Source: Takakia lepidozioides (taxonomy: Eukaryota > Streptophyta > Takakiopsida > Takakiales > Takakiaceae). Taken from it: a stretch of 64,000 nucleotides of DNA. Shown here one piece after another: positions 22,851-35,038 of the stretch (within the stretch, counting starts at the first letter, position 1; each line of letters opens with the position of its first letter). Position numbers and translations under genes: made by a program. The notes beneath the pieces were generated by a model. That model was not told the DNA's origin. It ran no database searches and saw only the letters and a list, made by a program, of their open reading frames with translations. The stretch lies in assembly GCA_030704615.1 (NCBI GenBank), contig CM060733.1:55614001-55678000 (forward strand). Direction: 5' to 3'.

Positions 22851-23047
22851 TACCACCCCTAAGGTCTGTGTCCGTCACCCCTAAGGCCTGTGTTGGTCTG
22901 AGTCTACCATCCGTAAGTCTGCGCAAAATTAAGGGTACCCCACAGAACCCGTAAAACTGTCTAAGTCCCAGACAACCCTCTAACATTATCCCTCCTCCTC
23001 TCAAAAAGCCATGTCCTCACGGTTTACTGCTTAGGATCAACAAACCT

Positions 23048-25190
23048 TTATGAATGAGCACCCTTCTGCCGGTGAGAGTCCCTCGGAGGGCTCTGTGTGT
23101 GAGCCCGAGCCATGTCACTGGCTGGGGGGAATGACTGTCGACTAGATGGATCTGACTGTCCTGCCTTAGGCTGATATGGAGATAACTTTTCAGGCATAGG
23201 AGATCCCCGTCGTTTCTTCTCCGCCATTTGTATCGCATAATCCTCAGCCATGTCAAAATTCCCGTCCACAGAACCAGTAGTATCTGAATCATCTTCCCCC
23301 CGTTGGCCGTACTGTTTCCTGTCCTTCGGTGGCTTCGCAGGAATCCTGACTAGCATACATTGTATGCCCACCATGTTGGGAAGCTTATATTGTAAGACTT
23401 GTGTCAACCTCTTTCGGGCAAGATTAGTGTATGCCCGCAGCTCATCATCTGTATAGCTGAGTGGTGTGCCAATGACTTTGGAGAAGTGTAGCCACTTCCT
23501 GGCTTCATGCCCCTTGGGAAAAATGTGGTCAAGACCCAAGTTCTCATTGGCTAAGTTCTCCAGAGCAAAAGTAAACCAAGAACGGAGTTGGGGATCCTTC
23601 TGAAGCATGATCCTTACATCATACATATATGTATGTGGTGGAACTGAAGGTAACGTCCAATGCTCCCCACTGGAATAAGTCTGAAATCTCATCTGCATCT
23701 TCTGCTGCTCAATGTGATAGCGTGAAATAAAGCAAACAGCATAATACGGTCCACAACCCATGACCAAACTAGATACCTCCTTGGTTTTGGTGTAAATGAA
23801 TCCATGAACAATCTAGAATACAATTAATTTCTTCAGCATGGTTCCTGCCTCAGACCAGTACCGCGCAAAATGGTGATCTTCAATGGGTCTGTCAGTTGGA
23901 AGAACTTTAGTCCGAGTTGCCACTGGAATGCATAATCTGGTAATAGTGTGCCAAAGACTCTAGTGGACTGAATTCTTTCCAAGTCAAATCCATAACAATG
24001 GGAATTTGGTTGAAGGGTAGAATCATAGCCCGATTGTATTCAAGTGCAGCAGGTGTAGTAGGTGGGTTAAAAGAAGCATCACCCCAAACCTCAGAGAGTG
24101 AGTGTTGCAGTGCCATGGTATCAACACTGTCGACCTGGTGTGGCTGCTGTGATGTTGTTGCCACAGTCCCTCCTGATATTGGCAAGTCTTGTACTTCATG
24201 TGCTGAAGATTGGAAAATCAAAGTCTTTGCGTGCAAATAAGTAGCCATGAGTTGTTCCTCAGGAACAAAGGTCATTTTGTCAATGTTGAAGCTTAAGTCA
24301 TCCACTCGAGTCTGAAGCCCTTCTACATCCTCCTGCAACTCAGCTATCTGACTATATACATTGTCTATAGTGATTGTGGCAATGTTCAGCACCCGTAGCC
24401 TGAGATCATTCATCTCGTCTTGGGTGAGCTTTCTTGGTGTTTTTCCTTCCACTGACCCTTGTGTTAACCACTCTTGCAAAAGGTGATTATCCACCAAGTC
24501 CTGTGTAACACCACGGAGATCCTGCTCCTCCTTGAGCCGGTATGTTTCCAACTACTGTTGTAAACTCTCCATGCGCTTCGCATGAGGCTCAACCAGAGCT
24601 GCATAGGCAGCTGACAGATTATTGACTTCTTTCCAGGCCCTTTCACTCACAGAAAGTTTATTCTCCCGTACTGTGATTGTTTGCTGCAATTCAAAGATGT
24701 ACCTGTCCTTCTGGGCATCGACCTGGTGGAACGTTGAATGGTATCCTCATTGCGACAGAGAGTATCCTTCATGTCAGCAATGAGTTTCCCCTGTTCCATT
24801 ACCTCTGTTCCGCCGTTATACACCGCTCAACTTGCTTCTTGACCTCCATTGCAGCCATCTCTAGATGAGTCGTTAGTGTGGCACACTGTAGGAGCACTTT
24901 CTGATTGACTGTTTCCAATTCCGCATGAAGCAACTTCACTTCATGCAACTTGCCTTCATGTTGAACCTGCATCTGGTATAGTTGCTGCTTATGCACTTCA
25001 TGCAACTTCTCCTACTCAAGACCCGCTCCAATTAAATTCTCCTTCGCAAGTTGTAGGGCTGCTTTAGTGTCCTCCAACTCTTTCTGCAACTTGAGGTTGG
25101 CCTCCACATCCACCTTGTTTGCACACTCAATGGCAACTCTTGCCTCAAGCTCTTGCTTGAGCTCCTCCCGCAATGCTGCCAATTGAGTGG
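23048..25190 (-). pseudogene. C-terminal half of a coiled-coil element protein (left copy)
   Basis: On the minus strand the sequence corresponds to the second half of the protein encoded at 44899-48420: a long heptad-rich coiled coil (25190 down to about 24300), then a Pro/Gln-rich linker with PFNQIPIVMDLTWKEF, then a conserved C-terminal block (YHIEQQKMQMRF, HWTLPSVPPHTYMYD, KLPNMVG). Several frames are used and stops intervene. The protein family is not recognised. The end of this copy, after KRRGSPMPEK, is longer than the right copy. It begins abruptly at 25190 with the equivalent of LVALREEL; the preceding part lies inverted at 25619-26963. Confidence 0.65.
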
Positions 25191-25618
25191 GGTAAAATTG
25201 AGAAGTTACCTAATGAGGCAACGGCCAATCAGCAACGTGAATTTTGTGCAAGAGACTCCATTCAAGAAACAAGAACAAGAAATTAAGAAGATTATGAGCG
25301 GAAGAAGGTGTTATTCCGGATAACCAGTGTCTCGACGGGAGGGGCAATCAAAGCTATAGCTTTGTAGCTATGGCAGATATCACGGACTATACACTAGCTC
25401 TACTTCTTATGCAGTGGCGCAAGGAATGACAGGTCGAAAGTACTTTCTCTCTCACTCACTATTTGCAAGCCCCGCAGGCTTACACCCACTTGCTTGTTCC
25501 ATTCTGTGTTAATCACACTTTCATGCTATACGCATTACAAGCTTTCCTGCAGTTATTCCAAACAAGGCCTTATTGTTTGTCCGGGATGAAGCAAATTACA
25601 GAAATGGAGGATCTATGA

Positions 25619-26963
25619 GTGAAGAGCACGACGATCTTACAGAGGCAAACAATCGCCACACCACAGGCAGTGCAGCTGCTGAAGGAGCTGCGGTTGGAGG
25701 GGTTGTTGCGCAAAGAATGGTCTTTGCATCATTGGGATTTGATGATCCAGTTCGTCAAGAACTTTGAGCCAAAGACGGGAGTTACCCAGGTTAAGGTCAT
25801 AGATATACAAGTTACTCCGCAGTACTTGCAACAGCTTTTTGAATTACCATATGGTAATGTGAGCGTGGACGAGCACGGGACAAGATTGCAAGTAGGGGAT
25901 CTTTTCCAAGAAACGAGTTTCTTCAGGAACCAGGGATTCACTTGCACCAAAGCCGAGTATCCAGGGTTGAGGGAAATTGGTCAGATACTAAATATTATGT
26001 TTGCCATGAAACAGAATCAACAGTATCTTAGCAGATCTTTTACGGATGAGGTTTTGAAAGCCTTGAGAGGAGAGGATGTAGCTTGGGCAAAGATGATGCA
26101 CAGTGGTCTGGTGGAGGAGATGAAATGATTACAGACTACTGCTGCCAAGTCCCCAATCATTGTGTCTGGCCCAATTATTGCATAGATTATCTTTGATTCT
26201 TGCTTGCTTGATGCGCAAGAACGCAAGGTAATGGGGGTGTTGAGGCAACCCCAACTGCAGTTGAGGAGCAAGGCTCTTCATAAGGTGAATGGGGATTAGA
26301 GAGGCAGCACCACTCCAAGAGACAGAGGAGGGAAGCAACTGTAATGGCGGATCCACTTGCCACAAGGAATCCACACGATGATGTTTCCATAGCTCCTGCA
26401 CAGGATGGGGTGTAGCAGCATAATGGGTTGTTATTACTGGAAGTACAGCCATTAGAGAGGGAGACAGAAGTCACTTTAGTACCACGGCCAGCACAACAAG
26501 CTGACCAAGTTGCCCCAGTGGTAACTCATACTAGACTTGCTGTTACACCGGAGCCTCTTACTGTGGAGAGAGAGGGATTGGACATCCCCACTACAGAGCA
26601 AGTAGTGGCAGAAATTGAGAAGGGCGACCTTCTCTATGAAAACTCTGGCATGGTCGGAGACCCCATGGTACCAAAGATGCAGAGTCTGCCCAAGGAAATC
26701 CCTGTTGTGCAGGTTATGCCCAAACCTGTGGCGGAGGTTGAAGGGGTAAAGGGCAAAGGTACTGCAGCACCTGTGGAAGATGAGGTTGCTCAGGAAGAAG
26801 ATCTTGTGGGATCATGGCCTGATTGGTTTGTGAAACATCAAATTGTAGAGAATCAGGAAGAACAGCAAAAGGTTTTCCATGAAGACCCACAACAGGCCAT
26901 GCTCATGAGTTCCATAAGCAGGACTCTCAATCTATTGGGCACCTATGTCAAAACTCATGTTCC
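25619..26963 (+). pseudogene. N-terminal half of the coiled-coil element protein, inverted
   Basis: The first part (25619-26128) is a globular-looking region with KEWSLHHWDLMIQFV and PQYLQQLFELPYGNVS; the second (26428-26963) reads REGLDIPTTEQVVAEIEKGD, DWFVKHQIVENQEEQQ and QAMLMSSISRTLNLLGTY. That second part matches 45000-45475 of the right copy closely. There the frame continues straight into the coiled coil; here it stops at THVPS while the coiled coil runs the opposite way from 25190. A frameshift or intron separates the two parts. No function is known; the N-terminal part distantly recalls plant mobile-domain-like repeats, which I could not verify. Confidence 0.65.
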
Positions 26964-27423
26964 TTCCGGGATACGAACAATTTCCCCAAACCAATGAACG
27001 ACACTCAGACTGGGGTGGTGACACCTGTGAGCGACCGCGCATTCGACACTTGGTTGCACAAAGCAACCTTCTGGAGCCAGGTGAGACTCTTAAAACATTC
27101 TCGCTGTTCCAGCAATGAGTACATGGTTTCTTCTATTGAATAACTCAAAATTTGGCGGATGGTTGTGCAGCTGGAGAAGCGGGCAATTGATACTTTTGAG
27201 AAATCATTGTTGGACTACAAGATCACAATGACCACTCCCAGCATCAAGTTCCAATCATACGTTCGGAAATGGAGAAGAGAGCTGTGGAAGTATGTTTTTT
27301 CCCGTGAGTTCGAGAAGGAAGGAGGCATTCTCCGCTCGCAGGACTTCGACCATCAGTATAACGGGGAGCAAGCAATGAAACGAGTTTTGTACAGGTACTG
27401 CCTTCTATGATGATGGCACTACA

Positions 27424-27895
27424 TTAAGATGTCGTTGACGACATCTTAAAACATGCATTGTCTATAGTGCACATAGCAATTTTTCGGCATTAAACATAGA
27501 ATTCCATGTATGGAGTGGGTCGATTTAAGGTGGCGTTGACGACACCTTAAATCGATGCCTTTTGGGCTCTTAAAAACTGGACAGTTGTACACTTCTATTT
27601 CTTGTTCTTCTGCAGGTCTTCATTGTTTTGTTGTGCTTCCTGCGGTTTAAGATATCGTCAACGACATCTTAAAACAGGCATTCTTTTCTAGTCCAGCAAG
27701 TCATTTTTTGTCAGACAACAAAAAAATACCATGTGGGCAGGGGTTGATTGAAGATGGCGTTGACGACATCTTAAATGGCTGCTCTTTGGGCTCTGGGAAA
27801 CGGTTGAGTTCAGCATGTCTGCTTCGTGTTCTTTTGCATCTCTTCATTTTTTGTTCAACTTCCTGGAGTTTAAGATGTCGTCAACGACATCTTAA
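27424..27895. repeat. Five palindromes in one intron of methyltransferase paralog A
   Basis: Palindromes sit at 27424-27449, 27521-27554, 27645-27675, 27746-27776 and 27869-27895. Consensus arms are TTTAAGATGTCGT and ACGACATCTTAAA with a central TG (1st, 2nd, 4th) or CA (3rd, 5th). Spacings alternate at about 97, 124, 101 and 123 bp. The TG-CA pairs bound two related units of about 150 bp (27521-27675 and 27746-27895) whose interiors also match (CTTTTGGGCTCT near the left end, TTCATTNTTTGTT near the right), so they look like small elements with palindromic terminal inverted repeats, present twice in tandem. Confidence 0.85.
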
Positions 27896-28731
27896 TCTAC
27901 AGTCTGAAAATCTCCAGTGAACAGGTAAGTTCTTGTGGTCTGTGGGGATATATGCTCTGAGGAGGTTCACTTGTGTGGATGCACGTACTTTTGCTTTGTT
28001 CTTATTCCAGATAAGGCTCTCAGTGATGATCCGGACTTCATTCGTGGATGGGCGAACCCAGACGACGACACCACAATATTCACTGCGGGAATTGTGAAGG
28101 ACTGGGGTCGGGCTCATTACCGCGACTGCAGGTGGTACGTCGACTACCCGAGGCAGTCCACTCCGTGGGAGGAGAACGTCTTGAGGAATCAGAATGAGAA
28201 TGCAGATGCCTTGGCACCCCGGACAGATGAGGAGTTGCAGGCTAGGTTCCTTGCGCAGCTGAGTAAGAAGGAGCCAGCAAAGACGGCCACCCCCACAGGT
28301 GGGAAGAAGCAAAACAAAGGGAAACAGACTGGGGAGGCAGGTGGGTCTGCCGGTGCTGCGGCTGGCATTGATGTTGGGTCAGGCCCTGCAGGGACTGGTG
28401 GGGCAGTTCTTGATCGCCCACAGGCAAATGATCGCATTGTGCGTACAAAGGTCCAGCAGATTTCCCTCCCAGCTGATGAAAGGACTAACCACATGGCAGG
28501 GAAATGCCCTTACAAAGCCCGACTTTGTGTCTCCAGAGTAGTGGGTCCGCACTTCCAGCGGAAAACGGCAAACGTCAGCTTCCTGCGTATGCTGGAGTCC
28601 AGGAAGTCCACATTCACAGGGGTCAAATCTCCTGCATGAGACCATCTCTGCTCTTTCCTCACCCTGGTAATGCCCATGCATCTTTCAACTTTGATTCTCA
28701 TTTCATGACATTGTGGGGTATTGGATTTGGT

Positions 28732-28763
28732 GGATTAAGATGTCGTCAACGCCATCTTAATCC
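28732..28763. repeat. Sixth palindrome, in the next intron of paralog A
   Basis: GGATTAAGATGTCGT, CA, ACGCCATCTTAATCC: 15-bp arms with one mismatch around central CA. It is the same family as 27424-27895, standing alone just upstream of the exon that starts at 28841. Confidence 0.85.
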
Positions 28764-29579
28764 AGCAGTTCTTTGAACTGCCATTTCCCTGAATAAACAC
28801 CAACCACCCAATTTGATTCGCTTGCATTTGCTTTTGGCAGGTGACCAAGAATCCATGCTGGGTGAACGGTGTCCAGCAGCCCTACGCCGCTGACCTTGTA
28901 ATCCTTGACATCCCGGATGGGCAGCCTGTACTTGATATCATTCCCCCTGCTATGACTCCACACTGGAATGCTCAAAACCCTCTATATTGGCAGTGGGCAT
29001 TCTCTTTTAGCAACAAGTTCCTCTCTGACGCAGGGGGCCTTCTGATATTTCAATCTGACAACATGGCATCCCGCCGGATTCTTCATAGCTACATGAAGTC
29101 CTCTGGGTTCCAAATCAACAAAATATGGACATGTGTTAATACACTGCCTCTGTCAAAGGGGGAGTTTCCAGGGCAGAAGGTATTTCCTGTAACTTTCATT
29201 GTATTTGTTCGTGTTGTCGTGGAATACCCATAGTTGCTGACATATTTCTGTTGGTGCTGGTGCAGACCCATGTGTTCAAGGTGATTTGCCTGTCACGAAT
29301 TCGGCCTGCCAACACTCCAGATTATGTTGGGAATTTCGACGTTTGGGGAGGAGGTCTGCACATAGACCCAGAATGCGACCAGTCGAATCTGATGTTGTTC
29401 ACAACTATGTGGATGCGTCCCAGACTCTGAAAAAGGCTGGAGGAATTCTATGGAGAGGTGCCCGGGAGAAGTCGCCCGCGTTCATGCAGACCTTCATTGA
29501 GACATGCAGCCGGCATGGTGGCAAAATGTCGTGGCCCTTTGCCTTGAGGGCAGGGGGTCGGGACACGGGAGGGGCTGCC

Positions 29580-30376
29580 CCTGTGGTGGGGGCAGTAGCA
29601 GCGATAGGTACGGGGGCTGAAGCACCCTTGAGGCCCAAGGCACTCAAGGAGGCGGAGGCGCTCACTAGGTGGAGCCCCGCACACCGGGTTGCGGTGGGGG
29701 TGGCTCCACAAGGGGTGGTGGTAGCTTAGCGGGACTTAGTGGGGGTGGCATAGGACTCACCATGAGGTGGAGACCTCGAGGTGGGAGTCGTGGGGAGTCT
29801 TGGGACTCATCACGGTCCAATGGGGCCGCGGTGAGTGGGCCAAGACTCACCGCGACTCACCGCCGGGAGTCGAGGGTTTTCGTGGTGGTTCGCCATAAAA
29901 TGGCATGGCTGGTTGTGAAACCCCCGCGGACAGCTACAGAAGTATATATAGGGAGTAGTAACCCCGAGAACGGTGCAAGCCCGTTGGTGACCAAAAACTA
30001 GTGAGTAAGCGAGCGAGCCGGAAAGCGACCAAAGAGCGGGGAGCTGTTCCGGGCTGCCAACTACCAAAGGGAATTCCCGCTGGTTCCAAATCGGTGGAGG
30101 GTTCTTTGAGAGAACAAAGGGGGACCGTTATGCCCCGGTGAGCAGCCGAAGCTCCAAGTTGGCCCGGGCGGCCAGGTTGGGAGTTAGGCGCGCGCATCAA
30201 AGCGAGTAACTATGACTTGAGGGGGAGCTTACCGAAGTGAGGTGCGCGACACAAAGTGGTTGACCTCTCCATGGGCACAAGTGCGTGCCGAAACTCTTCT
30301 CCATTCTTTGTTACACATGTTCCTCTCTTGTTGTGGCTTGTGACATGGTTTCGTGCTTTCATTTGCTATCCTGCAG
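29580..30376 (+). other. Intronic insertion with TATA-like box
   Basis: The intron before the motif II exon of paralog A is about 0.8 kb and GC-rich, unlike the others. It contains GGACTCAC/GTGAGT(C) words many times, a TATATATA box at 29943-29950, then GAACGGTGCAAGCCCGTTGG and a purine-rich tract. This resembles the promoter half of an LTR, but I found no clear TG...CA borders or target duplication. Confidence 0.35.
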
Positions 30377-30800
30377 GGGCTTCGTTCCATGCCTGCAAAT
30401 ATGCAGGAAGACATCTTTTTGGGTTTGAGGGGGACGAGGAGCTTTACTCTCGGGTCATCGCTCCACTGTCTGAGGGATCCTTGCATTTGACCTAGATTGA
30501 GAAGATTGTGGAGGAGCAATATCTGCAAGAGCCGGATGCCCTGGATGTGGATTCGGATTTTCATGTGAGTAAGTGCATGTTCTTTTGTGGCAACTCATAG
30601 ACCCCATGACGCATCCTTTTGGTGTTTCTTTTTGTTGCTGAAGTTTGGCTTCCAGAGTATTTACGAAGTTTATTCATTATTGTGTGGTTGCAGGAGTCCC
30701 ATGACGCCACGGTTTCTGCCGTTCTTTGCCAACCCGGATTTTTTTCCAAGTCCTCCAGCACAATTTCATTTGCCATCTTATGCGGAGGCTGTGGCTACGG

Positions 30801-32310
30801 AGTATAGTCTACTGGCATCTCCCCCTTCTCTGCTTCACGAAAGACATGGTTTTCAGCAGAGCAGGACTAGCGTCTCTGTGGACAGTTCTGCCTTCGTTCT
30901 GAACAGTGCGTCCTGTAGCAGTGGATCTTCTTTGTCCGAATGAATCGATTCTTTGAAGGGTTTGTTTAAAAACCACGAGTTCACCTGTATGCCTTCTTTA
31001 TGACTGGATGTGAGCCTCTCTATCAACCTTGTATAACTGGGAAAATGACATGTGGTCCTTCTCAATCAACAAAGCAATGTGGACTCAATGTTTGCAATAT
31101 ACACTGCACCCGGCATAATTGATTTTCAAGCAAGACAAGCATGGTTTCATGGATTTTGGAGCTAAGGGGTTTTGGGAGCTACCACTACAAACAACTATCT
31201 ATTCTTTCATTTATGTCATTCATCCACTTCTCATTCGTTATACAGACATTCATCCGACATTCATCCCTCATTCATCCAAGCAGCATCCATATCCGAGCTT
31301 GTGATACTGGCCACTCTGCGCAGTAATAGGTCTTCTAAGTCGACTAGACGTCCGCGGTTATAGGTAGGCAGGTCCTCAAGCGTGAGCAGATTTCTGCTCG
31401 CGGGATCTGCTCACACAATAGCATCCCCTTGTCATTATTATGTTGCTTGTCAAAGAAACCACATATGGTAATATCCCTCAAATGACTGGCTATGCTACAT
31501 CCCCCGCCCATTTATCAGTGATACTCCAGACAGTGGGTTGCATGGGGCCATTGCTCCCCTCTCCCACTAGCACTCTCCTCCCCTCCCAACACTCACACGC
31601 CAGTCTGCCCTAAAGGCAACTTGGCTCCTCCATGACAGTCACTAACCACACCCACGAACTTCCATCTGTCACTACATTTCCCCCAGGCACCATACCTACC
31701 CACAGTCACCGTGCACCCCTCCCCCTACTCTCTGACAATCATTCTCTTCCCCGCACTCAAATGGCACATCCATCACCTCATCCAACCCCCTACCCCAATT
31801 CACAATGCAATCCCCCACCACTGCCGCATATATACAATCATGCAGGAACCCTTGCTCTCTGATCACCCATCTTTTACAAGAATTCCCCCCACAACCCTCA
31901 CCGCATGTGCCCTCTTCCTATAGCAAAGGGCATGTTTCGTATTCTTCTCGTCTCATAGCTTACAACATTACACGAACACAATTACTTCCCAAGGTCACGT
32001 ACATCCTTTATTCAGGCAAGTGCACGTCAACAACTCACAGCCAAGCACCAACTCCACACGATCCGATGAATTCTCATTATAGCCCTTTCAACACCCTCAT
32101 AATTTCCTACATCTCTAGTGATTCCAATGGCTACTGGCCTATCTCCACAACCTCCTCGATAAAAACACTCCATAGTATGTTGAAAGTAACAACACCCGCC
32201 TCCGAAGGTGTCACGTACACACTCCTCCCAAAAAGGCTGCTCTTGTCGCCACCCCCTGGCACCACGCACAACCACGATTATTCCAGCCTAATGTGTTTTA
32301 CCTGATTCCC
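30801..32310. other. No gene seen; pyrimidine-rich tract
   Basis: 31500-32290 is unusually C-rich on the plus strand (long CCC runs) with frames open only because of composition. Short CATTCATC repeats lie at about 31220-31275. No recognised motif. Confidence 0.4.
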
Positions 32311-35034
32311 CTGTCATGGTTCTAGTCATGGTTAACTAGAATTACCTACTTCTAGTTAATTAGGACATTTTGGATATTTATATTTATATTTTGTGTGTTG
32401 GGACTTCATTTGGTCTCATATGCCAAGTGAGGTGTCAAGCCTCACTTGGAACATGGGGATGGGTTTTCCCTTTGTGAGGGTTGAGGAGGGCTCATTCATG
32501 AGTGGAGTGTTTCCATTGTGTTCACTTTCATCATCACTACAAGAAGATGACCTTATGCTTGTGAGTGCAAAGTGTAAGGGTTAGTATTGCACTTGTATGT
32601 AAGGAGGTAGAGAGCTAGGAGAGCTCTTGTGCTTGCAAGGTATTTTCAAGGAAGGGTGCATGTGAGTTCTATCAAGGGGTTGGAGAGCTCAAGGAGAGAG
32701 CTCTTATGCTTGAAAGGTGTTGCAAGGGAGAGTGTATTTGCATTGCATCAAGGAGGTGGAGAGCTCAAGGAGAGAGCTCTTGAGTTACAAGGCTTTGCAA
32801 GTATTGCAAGGAAGAAAGTCTTGTGTGCGTGGAAGCAAAAGGTTTGAAAGTTTGAGAAGAAGGAGCGTCATCTCTTGTATCTCAAGTGTTGTGACAACCA
32901 TTTGCCAAGGAAGTGGCTTCTATGGTGAAAAGAATGCATTGAGGGTTTGTAGAAGCATTATTGTGCACCAAGGGTTTGAGAGCTTGGAGCTCTTGCATCA
33001 CAAGAGAAGCGTCTTGTGTGTGGAGAAGATAGACACTAGGGTTTCAAGAGCAAGCTCTAGTTGTTCATGGTGTGAAAGAGAAGCCAAAGCGCGGCACATG
33101 CTTGGGTTGGAAACACCATAGAAGGAGTACAACAAGGGTAGCTTGAGGAGCATTAGCTCAAGAGAAGCTAAGAAGTGGTTGTTTTATCCATGGTGAAATG
33201 AAGCCAAGTGGGGTTTCATTTGGCTGACAAACAAGCAAGCTAAGGCGCTAGAAGGGAGTGCTTTTGCTAGTTCTATGAGTTCTTGGATTGCTCTTGGTGA
33301 AGCAAGTGGTTGACCAAGCAAGTGGCGCATGTGTGGAGTAAGCTTTCCAAATGTGGTTTCCAACTTCAAGCTTGAGGAGAGCTATAAGGTGAAATGAGCA
33401 AGTTCATTCATTTGTGTATGAGGTGGTGCATGTGTGGAGCATGTTTTAATTGGCTTAAGCTTTGCCCTTTGAAGCTTGAGAGGAGTGGCTCTTGCGCTAG
33501 CAAGAACAGAGCTTGAATGACCAAGGTTTGAGAGGAGACAAGGCTTGGTGGCTTGCTAAAGGAGGGGGTGCATGTTGTGGAAGAGAAGCTAAGGAGCTAC
33601 ATAGGCTAGGGCTTGAAGACAACAAAAGCAAACACTTGGAGAGCATCAAGAAGCTCAAGATGACCCCAAAGGCAAGCATGTGGGTGAAAATTCTATCCAT
33701 GATGATGTGAAACCAAGCCTAGAGCATTGAAGAGCTTGGAGCACATGTGGGAGATCATTGGAGGTGGTCTTCCTGAAGAAAGGAGATTGTGGCTTAAGGC
33801 ATGCGTAGCAACTTCAACCATACATTAGCATGTGACAAGACAAGGAAGGGGAGGTGAAGCTCATGTATTCATTCCCTTCTTGCTTAAGTTTTGTGGTGGA
33901 TGGTTGATCAAACAAGCGATGCTTATGTGGAGTTTGCTCTTTAGGGCTTATGATTTCAAGTTTGAGAAGATGAGCTCTTGAATAGAGGTGTGGATACACA
34001 TTATTGTGAATGAAGACAACACCTAGGCCAAGAGGTGGAAGTGTGTGTGACTAGCCCATGCAAGGGAAAACACATGGAAGATGGCATACAAAAGTCAAAT
34101 TGAAGCAAGGCTTGGCGCCTGTCATTGGGCACATTAGCTTGCTATGAGTTCCAAGGAGATCATGAGAAACTTGTCAATTTGTGATGAATGCATTGCAAGA
34201 TAAGACAATGCAATCTTGCATGCATGTTAGGGGGGAAGATACCATGAAGAAGGTGTTTTTCACCATCACATAAACTCCTTAAGACTTGGGGTAGAAGCAT
34301 GGATCAGGAGCAAAAATGTGTATGGTGTTTCTTACTATACTCTACAAACCCTAGTCTCCATCCACTTCAAAAACTGGGTATGGCTCATTTTTCCCACCAT
34401 ACAGTTTTGTAATAAGTGTATGGCTCATACTGCCCAGCACACATTTTTGTGAAAAGTGTATGGATACAAGTGGAGAGACTTTGCCTACCTTACGTTTTCA
34501 TTAAAAGTGTATGACATATATGGTGTATCTGGAGGAGTATTGCATTTGGAGGATCTTTGGGGGGTCCTTGGAGGAGCTTTTGGAGGGCACATTGAAGAGC
34601 CTTTGGAGGGCTATTTGGAGGACTATTTGGGGTCCTTGAAGGCCAATATTTGGCAAGTTTGTGGAGTCTTGAGGGCTCTTAGAGAGTTCTTTTGAGAGAT
34701 CATTGAAAGGTAGTCTTGTTTATTACGCAAGTAAGAGAGTGTGGAGATAAAGGTAGTGGGATGAGAGCGTGCTTGGGATTAGGAATTGCTTTAGTCTCTC
34801 TTCTTTGTAGGCTTTCACCCTCTCTATAGGCCAAAACCTTTCCGTAGGTGGAGGCAAGAGTCAGTCTGGGTTTGGGCAAGGGTGTCTTGCAGGAGCGACA
34901 CCGTGCAGTGTTTTTGGTGTGGGGGAGTTACCGTTTTCATTTTCTTGTGTTTGGATACTCTCCACACCTGTATGCCTGAATGTGCGCCATGTTAGCTTTG
35001 TGTGGGCGCTTGTTTTCATAAGAGGTTGGTCCGT
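32311..35034 (+). repeat. Plus-oriented LTR-like repeat, truncated at right
   Basis: It opens with TGTCATGGTTCTAGTCATGG. Its last 0.9 kb (34119-35034) is the inverted counterpart of 43361-44488, the LTR at the far side of the gypsy element, and its first 150 bp is the inverted counterpart of 35320-35483. In between, a run of GAGCTCAAGGAGAGAGCTCT-type units makes up 32590-32800. The copy stops at GGTTGGTCCG, short of the expected LTR end. The inverted orientation relative to the adjacent element means it belongs to another element copy or was inverted. Confidence 0.65.
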
Positions 35035-35038
35035 GTCG

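Larger units (their letters stand above)
26999..30800 (+). pseudogene. Permuted SAM-dependent methyltransferase paralog A, 5'-truncated
   Basis: Exons read in parallel with the minus-strand gene at 59113-63999. They are 26999-27080 (VSDRAFDTWLHKATFWSQ, donor GCCAG|GTGAG), 27171-27394 (FQSYVRKWRRELWKYVF ... AMKRVLYR), 28011 to about 28640, 28841-29179 (DLVILDIPDGQPV ... KIWTCVNT), 29266 to about 29560 (KSPAFMQTFIETC), 30377-30564 (GASFHACKYAGRHLFGFEGD) and a short one from 30694. Block order (D-x-P-x first, SAM-binding motif later) is that of beta-class N4/N6 DNA methylases. Motif I, GTVLDLICGTG in paralog B, is here replaced by GKMSWPFALRAGG, and there are frameshifts near 29430 and stops at about 28637 and 30493, so it is probably inactive. 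The exons encoding the ParB-like region are absent; homology starts at a junction with the coiled-coil element near 26964. Confidence 0.6.

Noticed and set aside
25619-26128. Firm assignment as plant mobile domain (PMD)
   Set aside because: There is only a loose resemblance around KEWSLHHWDLM; key conserved positions could not be confirmed by eye.
29943-30060. tRNA or small RNA gene after the TATATATA box
   Set aside because: I could not fold a cloverleaf or find A and B box sequences at the right spacing. A promoter of an inserted element is simpler.
31632-32305. Pro/Thr/Ser-rich plus-strand frames
   Set aside because: They result from the C-rich composition. No splice context, start signal or known motif supports them.
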